DNA from: Neptunomonas japonica DSM 18939
GTDB lineage: Bacteria; Pseudomonadota; Gammaproteobacteria; Pseudomonadales; Balneatricaceae
Assembly: GCF_000422765.1 (NCBI RefSeq)
Contig: NZ_KE383916.1
Coordinates: 182,300-246,299, forward strand
Length of the DNA stretch: 64,000 nt
Direction: 5' to 3'
Part shown: positions 9,756 through 19,832 of the stretch, in pieces
Layout of the letters: each line of letters starts with the position of its first letter
Position numbering within the stretch: the stretch's first letter is position 1
Translations under genes and position numbers: made by a program
The notes under the pieces: generated by a model
Told to the model about the DNA's origin: nothing
Seen by the model: only the letters and a program-made list of their open reading frames with translations
Databases searched by the model: none

Positions 9756-11053
9756 TATTGTTTAATCTCAACATAAGCTGCTGAACGCATTTCGCGAATC
9801 CAGTTACCTAGCTCTTCCGTAAATTTGCGTTTACTAATGGTTGCTTTGGCTTGAGATTCTAATAATTTCTCGCCCATATCTTGAGTGCGTCGATCTTGGA
9901 CCTCAAGAATATGCCAGCCAAAACGAGATTCAAAAGGAGCGCTAACTTCATCGATAGAGGTGCGAGCCATCACTTGCTCAAACTCAGGTACCATTTGCCC
10001 AGGGGTCGCCCAATTAAGGTCTCCACCTTCTGAGCCACTGGCAGGGTCATCGCTCAGTTCTTTAGCTAAAACAGAGAAAGATTCACCGTCTTGAATACGA
10101 GTGTAGAGTCGCTGAATTAGTTTTTGTGTTTGTGCCGGTGTGCGGATTTCACTAGGTTTTAATAAAATGTGACGAACTTTGGTTTGGTTCACAAGCTGAA
10201 CCTTGCCTCCGCGTTTATCTCTGAGTTGAGTGATGTAAAAGCCACTAGGCGCCTTGACCGGAGCACTTATATCACCAGGCTTCATGTCGGTAACAACAGC
10301 CGCTAGTTTTTCAGGTAGCTCTGTACTTTTTCTCCAGCCTAAGTCGCCACCATTGAGTGCGTTAGGAGCACTAGAGGCGGCGATAGCCATTTCTGCAAAA
10401 TCGGCATTGCCCATCAATGTTTGATGGATTGAGTTGGCTTTTGCCTCAGCTGCTTGGATTTGCTCTGCAGATGCCTGCTCTGGGATGCCGATTAAAATGA
10501 TGCTGAGCAGTAACTCTGTTTGATTGGCAGTGGCTGCATCAGATTTTAGGAAGTTCTTTATTTCTAGATCTGAGACGCGGATGCGGCGGCTAACATTGCT
10601 TTGTTGAACTTGTGCGATGAGCATTTCTCGACGAATCTGCTCACGTGCTGCAGTATAGTCCTGGCCTTCAGCAAGTAGTGCCTCTCTAAATTGAACCAGT
10701 GTCATGCCATTACGACTGGCAATATTGTTGATAGCATCATTAAGCTGTCGATCGGTAATTTTGATGCCTTGCTTTTTTGCCAGTTGCAGCATGAGGTTGT
10801 CAAGCACTAGGCGGTCAAGTACTTGTGGTCCTAGTATGTTGTCAGGAGGGATTCGCTGATTTCTTGCTGTTAATTGATCACGTATAATCTGAATTCGTTG
10901 TGTGAATTCAGACTCTAGAACAATGTCATCATTGACGATTGCAACAACGCTATCCAATTTGACAGGGGTTGCGTGTAAGTGGCTGGTCAGTATTATAGAG
11001 GCCAGTGTTACAAGGCTGAAATTACATATTTTCATAAAGTTAGAATTGATCAT
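9755..11053 (-). CDS. surA: Periplasmic chaperone and peptidyl-prolyl isomerase SurA
   Basis: SurA escorts unfolded outer-membrane proteins, including LptD, through the periplasm. An N-terminal signal peptide ends near SHLHA. A chaperone domain follows ([19 protein letters not shown]), and then two parvulin domains, around residues 180-280 and 285-390 ([14 protein letters not shown] and [17 protein letters not shown] are in the second). I placed the start at the ATG in 11051-11053 ([14 protein letters not shown]) because it has AAGAGA about six bases upstream. The frame extends seven codons further to a TTG without a ribosome-binding site. The gene overlaps the lptD stop by 14 bases. Confidence 0.95.
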   Translation of the reverse strand: MINSNFMKICNFSLVTLASIILTSHLHATPVKLDSVVAIVNDDIVLESEFTQRIQIIRDQLTARNQRIPPDNILGPQVLDRLVLDNLMLQLAKKQGIKITDRQLNDAINNIASRNGMTLVQFREALLAEGQDYTAAREQIRREMLIAQVQQSNVSRRIRVSDLEIKNFLKSDAATANQTELLLSIILIGIPEQASAEQIQAAEAKANSIHQTLMGNADFAEMAIAASSAPNALNGGDLGWRKSTELPEKLAAVVTDMKPGDISAPVKAPSGFYITQLRDKRGGKVQLVNQTKVRHILLKPSEIRTPAQTQKLIQRLYTRIQDGESFSVLAKELSDDPASGSEGGDLNWATPGQMVPEFEQVMARTSIDEVSAPFESRFGWHILEVQDRRTQDMGEKLLESQAKATISKRKFTEELGNWIREMRSAAYVEIKQ

Positions 11054-13673
11054 TTGTCTCTTCGCGTTGTTCAAAACCAGTTATTTTTTCGATGAAATCG
11101 GAGTCGCCGCTGCTGCCAAAACTCCCCAATCCTTTAAGGACGAACTGTAAATATAAAGCAGTGTCTTTTTCATCATTATCTTTTAACCATTGCCGTGTAA
11201 TCACCCTTGTTTTCCAGCAACAGCTTTCATACTCCAAGCCGAAAGCGATATCTATACTATCACTTGTCATCCAATCATATTGCCAAACACCTAGGGTTGA
11301 CCAGTTTTTACTGATAGGCCATAAAAAAGAGGCAGTGCTTTGTTCTCGAACATCTTCAGAAAAACGGTAGCTGAGGCTGATGAGTCGATCAACATCTTCT
11401 TGATACCTAGCTGCCAAGTTGTTTTCTGTATTGCGGATGTCTTCATGATTGAAGTTGGCATTAAATGTAACATTCATACGCTGGTTAGGCCGCCAGTTTA
11501 CGCTGGTAGCAATATCTGAATATTTTGAAGTGCTGTCAGTTGGCGTTGTGCTGTCGAGCGATACTATACGGTCTTCGAAATAAATGGCTTGCCCAATACT
11601 GGCGCTTACTGCTTCGCGACCTTTCTGGTCTAAGAGTCGAGAGGTTAGACCAAGAGACAGTTGCTTTGTATCGCCGATACGGTCGTAACCACTGAAGCGG
11701 TTATTTCTAAAAAGTGAAGCATAGTCAAACCGGTATGTTGTGGTATCAAAATCAGGAATGGCGGACTGGTCGTGTTCTGGTACATATAAAGCGAAAAGAC
11801 GGGGCTCTAATGTTTGCTGATAGCTATTGTTAAATAATTTGAAATCCCGCTCAAAAAATAGGCCTGAATCGATGCTTAGAATAGGAACACTAAGAGACGG
11901 TGAGTCGTTTAACCCATTCACTTGGTTGTTAAGAGAGTATTGAGAAAACCAAAGTTTTACCCCGGGTTTAATAAATCCGCTTGCATTGCGAAAAACAGCA
12001 GTGAGTTCTGGCTCTATGTGTAAGCGGGTGCCAGTAACTCGGTCACTTCCTGTTAATCCTGTTAAGTCTCTATCAAACTGTGTGAGCTGTCCGAGGTAGC
12101 TAGCTGTTAACCATTTTTGATCAAGAGTGGGTGTTCCAGATACTTGTATCTGTGGAAGGCGGCGATATGGACTAATGTTATCATCAATAGTTTGGTAGCT
12201 TTGCAATAACAGCTCTGTTTGCCATTGGTTTCCAGAGTAAGTGAGTGCGCCGCTGCGATTTAAATGCACTTCTTCTGAAACACTTAGCTTGGTACCTAAG
12301 TCGTCAAAATAGTCATTGTCACTAACGTGGAGATAATTTATATCACTTCTCCAGTTTTCGGCAGGAGTGCCTGTATGGCGTATACCTAGTAACCATCTGT
12401 TCTTATTGCTTAAGTTGTCGTCTGCTAAATAGGAGGTGTTGAGAATATTTTTTGAATAAGTATTTATATACCTGAATTCATTTTCTAGCAGTAGTCCGCG
12501 CTTTTCAAAGAAGCGAGGAGTAAGTGTGTCGTCCATATTTTCTGCTATGTTGAAATAGTAAGGAGTGTCAATATTTAGACCTTCGGATTCCGTATAGCGA
12601 ATTGATGGATATAAAAAACCGGATTGTCGTCTGTCATCGATAGGAAATCGAAAATAAGGTACATATAACACGGGCACGCCAGACAAGCGTAAAGTTGCGC
12701 TCTCTGCCCAGCCAAAGCCTTTTTCTTGGTCAATTTTTATTTTTTTAGCAGAAACCTCCCAAGTGTCAGATGTCGGTGGGCATTGCGTGTAAGTGCCTTC
12801 TTTAATGCTGATGGTTTTGTCTTCATTGCGGGATATTTGTGCGACTGAACCGCGAATGCTGTTTTTGTATAATACGTACTGAGCATCGTCTAATGTTGTT
12901 ATTTTAGTTGATGTGTTGGATTGAGCGCTCTTGCCCGTAAATAATAATCCTGGCTCTCTGTATGTGGCTCCACCAGTTAGGTTGATGAGCCCTGTTTCCC
13001 TATTGATAGTTGCCGAGTTGCTAAAGAGGCTTCGAGAACCTTGAACAATCTTTACGCTACCAGAGAGTGCGGTGCCTTGGCCTAGTTCAGTGTGAGCCTC
13101 TAATGCGTTAGCAATAATAGGTTTGAGGTTGAAGGGGACTCCATCATCCTCAGGTAATGCTGGTTCAATATAGCGACCGCTACAATGGCTAGGCGCATCT
13201 TCGGTATTTAAGTAAGGGTACCAACCCAGATGAGCGTACGATGTATCTGGTTGTAAAGGTCTCTTTGGGGCTTTGGTGTGATTTTCTTGAGAGTTTGTTG
13301 GCGTATTGCTTTCTTTTGCCTCGGTTTGAGGTTTCGGCTGGGCTGCTGTTAAGGCGACAGGTATTGTTTGAATCGGCACAGCTCTTTTAGTGTCAGTCTT
13401 TGGATACGATGTTGCTGGCTTACTTTTTGTGGTCGCTAATTGGTTGGGGTAAGTCGCTGGAGTGTTTGTCTTTTTCGGAATGAAAGTTTGTAGTGTTTTG
13501 TTGGGTGATGCTTGTTTGGCTTCCTGGGTAAGGGTGCTTGAACAATCCCAACTGCCATTTACTTGGTTGCAGTTCCAGTTGTCTTGATTTGCTAGCGTGG
13601 GCTGGTGCTGTGCTAACAGCGCCGTTGTTATAGCAATACTGAGCTTGTGCGAAGTGTGTTTAAAAAAAGACAT
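11040..13673 (-). CDS. lptD: LPS-assembly protein LptD
   Basis: LptD is the outer-membrane barrel that, with LptE, inserts LPS into the outer leaflet. Visible parts are a signal peptide (KLSIAITTALLA), an N-terminal cysteine pair in WNCNQVNGSWDCSS, a long Thr/Pro/Lys-rich linker, and the OstA-like beta-jellyroll (LTGGATYREPGLLFTGKSAQ). The large barrel includes the diagnostic late ESCCWKTRVITRQW, whose cysteines pair with the N-terminal ones. The open frame reaches 13808, but the ATG at 13671-13673 is preferred. It starts right before the signal peptide and leaves a promoter region between lptD and the divergent amgK. With that start the protein is about 877 residues. The linker is unusually long and low in complexity. 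Confidence 0.95.
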   Translation of the reverse strand: MSFFKHTSHKLSIAITTALLAQHQPTLANQDNWNCNQVNGSWDCSSTLTQEAKQASPNKTLQTFIPKKTNTPATYPNQLATTKSKPATSYPKTDTKRAVPIQTIPVALTAAQPKPQTEAKESNTPTNSQENHTKAPKRPLQPDTSYAHLGWYPYLNTEDAPSHCSGRYIEPALPEDDGVPFNLKPIIANALEAHTELGQGTALSGSVKIVQGSRSLFSNSATINRETGLINLTGGATYREPGLLFTGKSAQSNTSTKITTLDDAQYVLYKNSIRGSVAQISRNEDKTISIKEGTYTQCPPTSDTWEVSAKKIKIDQEKGFGWAESATLRLSGVPVLYVPYFRFPIDDRRQSGFLYPSIRYTESEGLNIDTPYYFNIAENMDDTLTPRFFEKRGLLLENEFRYINTYSKNILNTSYLADDNLSNKNRWLLGIRHTGTPAENWRSDINYLHVSDNDYFDDLGTKLSVSEEVHLNRSGALTYSGNQWQTELLLQSYQTIDDNISPYRRLPQIQVSGTPTLDQKWLTASYLGQLTQFDRDLTGLTGSDRVTGTRLHIEPELTAVFRNASGFIKPGVKLWFSQYSLNNQVNGLNDSPSLSVPILSIDSGLFFERDFKLFNNSYQQTLEPRLFALYVPEHDQSAIPDFDTTTYRFDYASLFRNNRFSGYDRIGDTKQLSLGLTSRLLDQKGREAVSASIGQAIYFEDRIVSLDSTTPTDSTSKYSDIATSVNWRPNQRMNVTFNANFNHEDIRNTENNLAARYQEDVDRLISLSYRFSEDVREQSTASFLWPISKNWSTLGVWQYDWMTSDSIDIAFGLEYESCCWKTRVITRQWLKDNDEKDTALYLQFVLKGLGSFGSSGDSDFIEKITGFEQREETNDQF

Positions 13674-13799
13674 TCCAGAAATTCCATTAACGGATAAACG
13701 GCCAGTATATTTAGCGATAGACTCTTTATTCATTTGTGTAACTGGCAAAGTCTGGAATAATAAACATTCAAACGATGATGTACCAGAGGAATCAGCACA

Positions 13800-14831
13800 A
13801 TGGGCCAACGGTTATCTGCTTTATTAGAGTGGATTGAAGAATTAAGGGCTTCTTTCGAAGTGGATATCGATGACGGTTGGGAGTTGCAGCCTGTTTCAGG
13901 TGATGCGAGCTTTAGGCGGTATTTTCGAGTTAGCTCTAATGGTAATTCGTGGATTGCTGTCGATGCGCCACCTGAGCATGAGAATAGCAAAGCTTTTGTA
14001 GAGATTGCTGATGCCTGGCGCAAACAGGGTGTTCATGTTCCTAAAGTTATTAGTGTTGATTTGATGCAAGGGTTCATGCTGCTTAGTGATTTTGGTGATC
14101 GTTTATATTTACCTGCCTTAGTTGATGGAGGCGCTGAGAAGTTGTATCGATGCGCTATTGATGAATTATTCAAGATTCAGCAATGTGAAAAGGGCTCACT
14201 TCCTCATTATGATAAGGCTATGTTGCAGCGAGAAATGTCTCTGTTTTGCGAGTGGTTTTTAGAGGGCTTGCTTGAAGTTGACTTGACTCCTTTGGATAGA
14301 GGTGGTCTCCGGTCGTCATTTGAATCTTTAGAGCGAAGTGCTTTGGAGCAGCCGCTTGTTTGTGTGCATCGTGATTTCCACTCGCGTAACTTGATGATTA
14401 CATCTGTAGACGCTCCGGGGGTAATTGATTTTCAAGATGCTGTTAAAGGTCCAATAACTTATGATCTTGTATCGTTGTTTCGTGATTGCTATATAAGTTG
14501 GCCCGATGATGATGTCTATAAGTGGGTTGAGCAGTTCCGTCTAGGACTTATTTCAAAAGGGTTGTTGTCTGATGATGTTTCTACAGCTTCTTTTGAGCGC
14601 TGGTTTGATTTGATGGGAATGCAGAGGCATTTAAAGGCTATAGGGATTTTTGCGCGTTTAAGTATTCGTGATGATAAACATGGTTATTTGCAAGATATAC
14701 CGAGAACTCTAAAATATATAGTGGGTGTTTGTGGCAAGTATTCAGAGCTAAATTCTTTTAAAGAATTGATCGACTTGAAAATAGCGCCTGCTATGCGCAG
14801 TGAACGCCGCTTTGATGACGCACCTCTATGA
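13800..14831 (+). CDS. amgK: Anomeric MurNAc/GlcNAc kinase AmgK
   Basis: AmgK phosphorylates N-acetylmuramic acid (and GlcNAc) at the anomeric carbon in the peptidoglycan recycling route that bypasses de novo MurA/MurB. The 343-residue protein is an aminoglycoside-phosphotransferase fold kinase. It has the glycine-loop GDASFRRYFRV, the catalytic HRDFHSRNLMI and the metal-binding VIDFQDAVKGP. The ATG is supported by AGAGGA about ten bases upstream. It overlaps murU by four bases, and the two-gene order matches the characterised Pseudomonas pair. The gene is divergent from lptD. Confidence 0.93.
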   Translation: MGQRLSALLEWIEELRASFEVDIDDGWELQPVSGDASFRRYFRVSSNGNSWIAVDAPPEHENSKAFVEIADAWRKQGVHVPKVISVDLMQGFMLLSDFGDRLYLPALVDGGAEKLYRCAIDELFKIQQCEKGSLPHYDKAMLQREMSLFCEWFLEGLLEVDLTPLDRGGLRSSFESLERSALEQPLVCVHRDFHSRNLMITSVDAPGVIDFQDAVKGPITYDLVSLFRDCYISWPDDDVYKWVEQFRLGLISKGLLSDDVSTASFERWFDLMGMQRHLKAIGIFARLSIRDDKHGYLQDIPRTLKYIVGVCGKYSELNSFKELIDLKIAPAMRSERRFDDAPL

Positions 14832-15499
14832 AGGCAATGATATTGGCGGCGGGTCTTGGAACTAGATTGCGTCCTTTGACTCTAGAAACTCCTAAGCCTT
14901 TGGTGTTGGTTAATGGTAAGGCGTTAATTGAATATCATATAGAGAACCTCTCAAGGGCTGGCTTTAAAGATATTGTAATTAATCATGCTTGGTTGGGTGA
15001 GAAAATAGAAACTGCATTAGGTGATGGTACTCGATGGGGAGTAAATATTTCTTATTCTGCTGAGGGGGAGCCGCTAGAAACGGGAGGAGGGGTTTTGAAG
15101 GTGTTAGATCGTCTGTCAGATGATGGTGAAGCATTTGTTGTTATCAATGGGGATATCTTGTCTGATTTTGATTTTTCTTTGTTGCAGCAATTAACACCTG
15201 ATGTTGCTCACTTGATATTAGTGGATAACCCAGAGCACAATTCAGAAGGAGACTTTTCATGTATGCCAGATGGCTCGCTTAGTATGCAAGGTGATAAGCA
15301 GACTTTTTCAGGCATAAGTGTATTAACACCTAGGCTCTTTGTTGGTTGTGGTGAGGGTGCTTTTTCTTTGGGGCCATTGTTAAAATCCGCAATAGCTAAA
15401 GGAAATGTTAGTGGGTCGGTTTATCATGGTGCTTGGATTGATGTTGGTACGCATGAGCGTTTAGAGCAAGCTGAAAATCATATGAAAGAGAGCAGATGA
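14828..15499 (+). CDS. murU: MurNAc-1-phosphate uridylyltransferase MurU
   Basis: MurU makes UDP-MurNAc from MurNAc-1-phosphate and UTP, the step after AmgK. The 223-residue nucleotidyltransferase starts MKAMILAAGLGTRLRPLTLE (the GXGTRXRP pyrophosphorylase signature) and has VVINGDILSDFDF holding the metal aspartate and WIDVGTHERLEQA near the end. Length is short, as expected for MurU rather than for longer GlmU- or ManC-type enzymes. Start and amgK stop overlap as ATGA, giving translational coupling. Confidence 0.93.
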   Translation: MKAMILAAGLGTRLRPLTLETPKPLVLVNGKALIEYHIENLSRAGFKDIVINHAWLGEKIETALGDGTRWGVNISYSAEGEPLETGGGVLKVLDRLSDDGEAFVVINGDILSDFDFSLLQQLTPDVAHLILVDNPEHNSEGDFSCMPDGSLSMQGDKQTFSGISVLTPRLFVGCGEGAFSLGPLLKSAIAKGNVSGSVYHGAWIDVGTHERLEQAENHMKESR

Positions 15500-15500
15500 A

Positions 15501-16346
15501 ATGGCATTTGACCCGCAGTCAGTAGGACAAAACTTTGGCGCATCAATTTTAAAATATCGTAACGGAATAATAATCGGCGCTGTAGTGGGGTTGTTAAGTG
15601 GAGGCTTTTGGGGACTTGTTTTTGGTGGTGTTGTTGGTGGTGTGTTAAGTAAGTCTATTGTTAAAGCGTTAACTGGGGGCGCTTCTCCTCAAACGGCATT
15701 CTTTAGAGCAACATTTGCTGTAATGGGGAAAGTGGCTAAGGCCGATGGCCGTGTTACAGAGGAAGAAATACAGTTTGCGCGTGACGTCATGGCGCGAATG
15801 AACTTGCCTGAAGAGCGCCGGCGTGAGGCTATGGAGTACTTTTCCGAAGGGAAGGATGCTGCATTTGATATTGCGGATGTGTTAAAGCCGTTGTCTCGTG
15901 TTATTCAATCACAGGCTTCTGTGAAAATCATGTTTGTTGAAATTCAGCTACAAGTTGCGATGGCTGATGGGCAAATGGAACCCTCTGAGCTGGCTGTGGT
16001 GCAAGAGGTTTGTACGCTTTTACGTATGTCTGGTGCAGAAATGGCTGCTCTTATGTCTAGAATGCAGGCCCAACAAGCTTTTCAGCAGCAAAGCTATCAG
16101 CAGCATCAGCATTTTCAGCAAGCGTCTGAGCAGGGTTTATTAAAAGAAGCTTATGGTGTGCTAGGTGTTAAAGACAGTGATTCTGAAGCTGATATTAAAA
16201 AGGCTTATCGTCGATTAATGAGTCAGCATCACCCTGATAAGTTAGTGGCAAAAGGTTTGCCGCCGGAAATGATGCAGCTTGCCAAAGAAAAGACTCAGGA
16301 GATTCAGGCTGCATATGATCGTGTTAAAACGGCGCGCAAAAACTGA
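15501..16346 (+). CDS. djlA: DnaJ-like co-chaperone DjlA
   Basis: DjlA is a membrane-anchored J-domain protein that stimulates DnaK and is tied to envelope stress and Rcs signalling in enterobacteria. The 281-residue sequence has a Gly-rich N-terminal membrane segment (residues about 22-45, with repeated small residues that favour dimerisation). A TerB-like helical domain follows (VAKADGRVTEEEI, VAMADGQMEPSEL), then a Gln/His-rich linker around residues 187-210, and a C-terminal J domain with the HPD tripeptide in QHHPDKL. It begins one base after the murU stop and meets the DUF3530 gene tail to tail. Confidence 0.94.
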   Translation: MAFDPQSVGQNFGASILKYRNGIIIGAVVGLLSGGFWGLVFGGVVGGVLSKSIVKALTGGASPQTAFFRATFAVMGKVAKADGRVTEEEIQFARDVMARMNLPEERRREAMEYFSEGKDAAFDIADVLKPLSRVIQSQASVKIMFVEIQLQVAMADGQMEPSELAVVQEVCTLLRMSGAEMAALMSRMQAQQAFQQQSYQQHQHFQQASEQGLLKEAYGVLGVKDSDSEADIKKAYRRLMSQHHPDKLVAKGLPPEMMQLAKEKTQEIQAAYDRVKTARKN

Positions 16347-16348
16347 TT

Positions 16349-17464
16349 CTAAATAGGGTTCTGTTTTGGAGCGCGAGTGGCGCCTGGTTGTTGGTTGATA
16401 CTAGGGGCTGGTTTTGGATGGGTGTTAATGATTTGTTCTTCAGCTTTGATAATGTAGGTTGTTAGAAGGCCGCGAGTATAGCGAAGCAGCCATTCCTGTC
16501 CTGATAGCTGGTTGGCTATTTGTGGAAGGCGGCTTTGGTGGTAATTGTTTAAATTGCTTTTGCGTGCTGTTTCGATTCGTAATCTAGAGGCTTTTTTGTA
16601 GAGTTTTGTTGTGTGTCCTGGGGCAGCACTATAAATGTCTAAACTGATGGTTTTTAGTTCAGGTATTAAGTCCAGAAGTGTTGGGGCGCTAACGTCTTGA
16701 GATTGTTGTGCGTTAATAATGAGTAATTTTATATCAGTTTGATCTTGTAGATTGGTTGCAAGTGCTGTTGCCCAGGTTGCTCCTGTACCGACGCCAATTA
16801 TCACAAAGCGCTTAATTCCTTTTTGTTGTAAGGCTTGGATGGCTGCTGTACCGCGCTGCATAATAAGTTTATGGTTTTCAGGAGTGGGGCTGGTTTTAGA
16901 CGTTGTTTCTTGGTTGTCTGGTGTTTTGCCTTCTGAAGAAGGTGTTTGTGGGCTTGCTTCGTTAATTTCTGGCTTATCCCTTATGATTTTTAGTGATGGT
17001 AGTGTTCTTATTGGGTTTGCGTTAATAATTGTTTGTGGGAGAGAGAGGGCGAGGGTTGACCATCCATAGTTACTTAAGCCTATTCTAAGTGGGTTGGTAA
17101 TAATTGGCCAGTTTGGGTGTGTTCTATCATCGGGGAATATAATAGCGCCACCATGTATTGGGGCCGTACTGCTTTCTTTATAAAAAGTATCAAACTCATT
17201 TTCACCAGAGCCTAGTTGAATGATTTCGGAGTCTGCATCTTGTTGTGTCTGAGACAGGTCGTCTAGGAGTGACGCTAGAGGGTTTGGCTCGCTTCTCAGG
17301 GTTGTGCTTATTTGTTTTTGCTGTGTTGTACTTGAATCGTTGGTTGTTTCTTTTGATAGTACTGGTTTGGGGTCTTCTTGTGCCCATGATAGTTGGCTGT
17401 AGCTAATAACTAACCATAAGGTCGAAATAAAAATATAATAAATTTTGTATGTTTTTGTTTTCAT
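16349..17464 (-). CDS. Exported DUF3530 family protein
   Basis: This 371-residue protein has a clear signal peptide (MKTKTYKIYYIFISTLWLVI... ending near SWA) and so is probably periplasmic. Its body matches the DUF3530 family as I know it: GGAIIFPDDRTHPNWP, NPLRIGLSNYGWSTLALSLP and RFVIIGVGTGATWATAL are in the expected order of an alpha/beta-hydrolase-like fold. In the last motif the usual nucleophile serine of the elbow is a threonine (GVGTGA), so hydrolase activity is doubtful. The segment around residues 170-200 is Pro/Thr-rich and disordered-looking. Function is unknown. It is convergent with djlA and divergent from rpe. Confidence 0.8.
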   Translation of the reverse strand: MKTKTYKIYYIFISTLWLVISYSQLSWAQEDPKPVLSKETTNDSSTTQQKQISTTLRSEPNPLASLLDDLSQTQQDADSEIIQLGSGENEFDTFYKESSTAPIHGGAIIFPDDRTHPNWPIITNPLRIGLSNYGWSTLALSLPQTIINANPIRTLPSLKIIRDKPEINEASPQTPSSEGKTPDNQETTSKTSPTPENHKLIMQRGTAAIQALQQKGIKRFVIIGVGTGATWATALATNLQDQTDIKLLIINAQQSQDVSAPTLLDLIPELKTISLDIYSAAPGHTTKLYKKASRLRIETARKSNLNNYHQSRLPQIANQLSGQEWLLRYTRGLLTTYIIKAEEQIINTHPKPAPSINQQPGATRAPKQNPI

Positions 17465-17571
17465 ATGCTGATTATCGGGAAAAATAACTATCCTGCAAGT
17501 CTGGCGCTGTTTATATGATGCTGCTTGGGTACAATGGTGCTTCTTAAATACTGTGATGGAAAGTGAATATT

Positions 17572-18255
17572 ATGTCCGATTTTAAAATAGCCCCTTCAAT
17601 CTTATCTGCAGACTTTGCTCGTTTGGGTGAAGAAGTTGAGAATGTTTTGAAAGCTGGTGCTGATATCGTTCATTTTGATGTGATGGATAACCATTACGTT
17701 CCAAACTTAACGATTGGTCCTATGGTATGCAAAGCTTTAAGAAATCACGGTATAACAGCGCCTATCGATGTGCACTTGATGGTCAAGCCGGTTGATCGAA
17801 TGATTGCTGATTTTATTGCTGCAGGGGCTACTTACATAACATTTCATCCAGAGGCGTCTGAGCATATTGATCGATCTTTGCAGATGATTCGTGATGGTGG
17901 GTGTAAGTCGGGACTGGTGTTTAACCCAGCGACTCCTTTGCATTATCTGGATTATGTGATGGATAAAGTGGATATGATTTTGCTGATGTCGGTTAACCCA
18001 GGTTTTGGTGGGCAGTCCTTTATTCCAGGCACGCTGGATAAGCTTAGAGATGTTCGGAAATTAATTGATGAAAGCGGTCAAAATATTCGTCTAGAAGTGG
18101 ACGGAGGGGTTGGCGTAGCTAATATCGCAGAAATAGCGGCAGCGGGCGCTGATACCTTTGTGGCAGGTTCTGCTATTTTTAATACTGATAATTACGCAGA
18201 AACCATCGCTGCAATGCGTGCAGAGCTGGTTAAAGCTGGTGGTCTTAATTGCTAG
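17572..18255 (+). CDS. rpe: Ribulose-phosphate 3-epimerase Rpe
   Basis: Rpe interconverts ribulose-5-phosphate and xylulose-5-phosphate in the pentose phosphate pathway. The TIM-barrel protein of 227 residues shows [55 protein letters not shown] and LEVDGGV, all conserved family blocks with the metal and phosphate ligands. I start it at the ATG at 17572, which has GGAAAG nine bases upstream. A GTG three codons earlier has no spacing to a ribosome-binding site. It overlaps gph by seven bases, a common arrangement in proteobacteria. Confidence 0.97.
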   Translation: MSDFKIAPSILSADFARLGEEVENVLKAGADIVHFDVMDNHYVPNLTIGPMVCKALRNHGITAPIDVHLMVKPVDRMIADFIAAGATYITFHPEASEHIDRSLQMIRDGGCKSGLVFNPATPLHYLDYVMDKVDMILLMSVNPGFGGQSFIPGTLDKLRDVRKLIDESGQNIRLEVDGGVGVANIAEIAAAGADTFVAGSAIFNTDNYAETIAAMRAELVKAGGLNC

Positions 18256-18926
18256 TAAAGAGTCTATTTGGTGGAGAGCTTCCTCGGCTGGTGATGTTTG
18301 ACTTGGATGGGACGCTAGTTGATAGCGTTCCGGATCTGACATCGGCCATTAATAGTGCGTTAAGCAGCCTTGGTCTTTCCACTGTAGAAGAGGCTCAAGT
18401 GCGCTTGTGGGTTGGTAATGGAGCTCAGAAACTTGTTGAGCGGGCGTTAAGGTATGTTGTGCCAGAATGGTCTGATACTACGTACGATCAAGCTTTTTTG
18501 CGTTTTATGACTAGCTACGAAGGTTGTCTTGCTGAGAAAAGCTGCTTGTATTCAGGTGTTCGAGAAGCATTAAGCGGTTTTAAAGAGCTAGGTGTGCCAA
18601 TGGTTATAGTGACTAATAAGCCTGTCGCTTTCGTTGGGCCGTTATTGGCCGGCTTAGGAATTGATGCATTTTTTTCTTTAGTACTGGGTGGTGATTCACT
18701 TAGTGCGAAAAAACCGGACCCGCTGCCTTTGAATGCAGTCTTAAGTGAATACAAAATTCGCCCAGAGCAGGCATTGATGGTTGGAGATTCTGTGAGTGAT
18801 TTTTTGGCGGCAGAGTCTGCGGGGTGTCCTGTTGTTTTGGTTTCGTATGGCTATAACCATGGAAAGGATGTTGTTGAAATAGGTGCTGACAGAGTTGTTT
18901 CGAATTTGATTGAGCTTTTTGAATGA
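18249..18926 (+). CDS. gph: Phosphoglycolate phosphatase Gph
   Basis: Gph removes the phosphate from 2-phosphoglycolate, which arises from DNA repair and oxygenase side reactions. The 225-residue HAD hydrolase has [16 protein letters not shown] (motif I with the nucleophile Asp), a helical cap, VTNKPV (motif II), the KKPDPLPL lysine (motif III) and [18 protein letters not shown] (motif IV). The TTG at 18249 is the likely start, overlapping the end of rpe; no later ATG except one inside motif I is available. Confidence 0.94.
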   Translation: MLVKSLFGGELPRLVMFDLDGTLVDSVPDLTSAINSALSSLGLSTVEEAQVRLWVGNGAQKLVERALRYVVPEWSDTTYDQAFLRFMTSYEGCLAEKSCLYSGVREALSGFKELGVPMVIVTNKPVAFVGPLLAGLGIDAFFSLVLGGDSLSAKKPDPLPLNAVLSEYKIRPEQALMVGDSVSDFLAAESAGCPVVLVSYGYNHGKDVVEIGADRVVSNLIELFE

Positions 18927-19034
18927 GTTTGTTTTAAAATTTATCTACAGGCCATGTTTTAAAGGGTATAATTTGTTTTTTTTGTTTTAAATTAAAAAAA
19001 TAAAAGAAGGTGAGAGGTGAGTTCTTGAGAATTT

Positions 19035-19060
19035 AGTGGGGTTAAATGATTTAATCCACT
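19035..19060. promoter_or_regulatory. Inverted repeat upstream of the exopolysaccharide locus
   Basis: AGTGG-TTAAAT and ATTTAA-CCACT face each other around a single central base, with one or two unpaired bases inside the arms. It lies about 100 bases before the first polysaccharide gene, in a 234-base AT-rich gap. It could be an operator for a dimeric regulator or a small hairpin. No good sigma54 site was found in this gap. Confidence 0.35.
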
Positions 19061-19160
19061 GATGTTATTCGTAATGTTAGGAGATTATGCTAAATTTAGT
19101 TGTATTAAAGCGCGTAGGTTAATGATTGCGTTTCTAATTTAGATGTGAGGAGAGCTGTAG

Positions 19161-19802
19161 ATGCTTATTTTTCCAGGGAAAATATCAAAAAATTTTTTGG
19201 TGTTGATTGCGGCGTCATTCGTAGGAATGATGTCAGGTTGTGCTAGTAATAACTCATACCCCCCCGTTTCTGAAGAATCGCGATATGAGCAGCCCGACTA
19301 TAACTATGTTATTGGTGCGGGAGATGAGGTTCAAATTTTTGTTTGGGGTAATACTGAACTTTCGACAACTGTTCCTGTTCGTCCGGACGGTAAGATTACA
19401 ACTCGTTTAGTTGAAGACTTAGAAGCAAGCGGTAAGACATCGACTGAGCTTGCTAGGGAGATTGAAACTATATATTCAGAGTATATTAAGAACCCTGTCG
19501 TTACTGTCATCGTCGATGACTTTATCTCCATACCTACTCAGCAAATTAGAGTTGTTGGGGAAGGTGCTAAGCCTCTTAAAATTCCTTATAGCAAGCATAT
19601 GACGCTTCTTGATCTTATGATTGAGGTTGGTGGGTTAACTGAATTTGCCGATGGTGATAAGGCTGTCTTGGTTAGAAGCTTTGAAGGTGAGCAGAGCACT
19701 TATGGTTTAAGGCTTGATAGCCTTCTGAAGGATGGAGATATAACCGCTAACTTGGCATTGAAGCCGGGCGATATAGTGATTATCCCTGAAGCGTGGTTCT
19801 AG
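19161..19802 (+). CDS. XrtA/PEP-CTERM system exopolysaccharide export protein
   Basis: This is a Wza/GumB-like outer-membrane export lipoprotein of 213 residues. It has a signal sequence with the lipobox MSGC near residue 27. A polysaccharide biosynthesis/export (SLBB-adjacent) domain follows (YVIGAGDEVQIFVWGNTELS, VPVRPDGKITTRLVEDLEA), with an SLBB-like beta-grasp segment (RVVGEGAKPLKIPY) and the ending LKPGDIVIIPEAWF. It matches the short exporter of XrtA loci. A strong GAGGAGA lies seven bases before the ATG. It opens the run of polysaccharide genes and probably forms the outer-membrane pore together with the barrel protein at 22.4 kb. Confidence 0.9.
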   Translation: MLIFPGKISKNFLVLIAASFVGMMSGCASNNSYPPVSEESRYEQPDYNYVIGAGDEVQIFVWGNTELSTTVPVRPDGKITTRLVEDLEASGKTSTELAREIETIYSEYIKNPVVTVIVDDFISIPTQQIRVVGEGAKPLKIPYSKHMTLLDLMIEVGGLTEFADGDKAVLVRSFEGEQSTYGLRLDSLLKDGDITANLALKPGDIVIIPEAWF

Positions 19803-19832
19803 TTTTAATAATTACTTGGCGTGCTATAACTT

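Noticed and set aside
17563..17571. GTG at 17563 as rpe start
   Set aside because: The ribosome-binding site would touch the start codon; the ATG at 17572 has proper spacing.
19119..19133. Sigma54-like GGTTAATGATTGC before the exporter gene
   Set aside because: GG and GC are eleven bases apart, not twelve, which normally abolishes sigma54 recognition.
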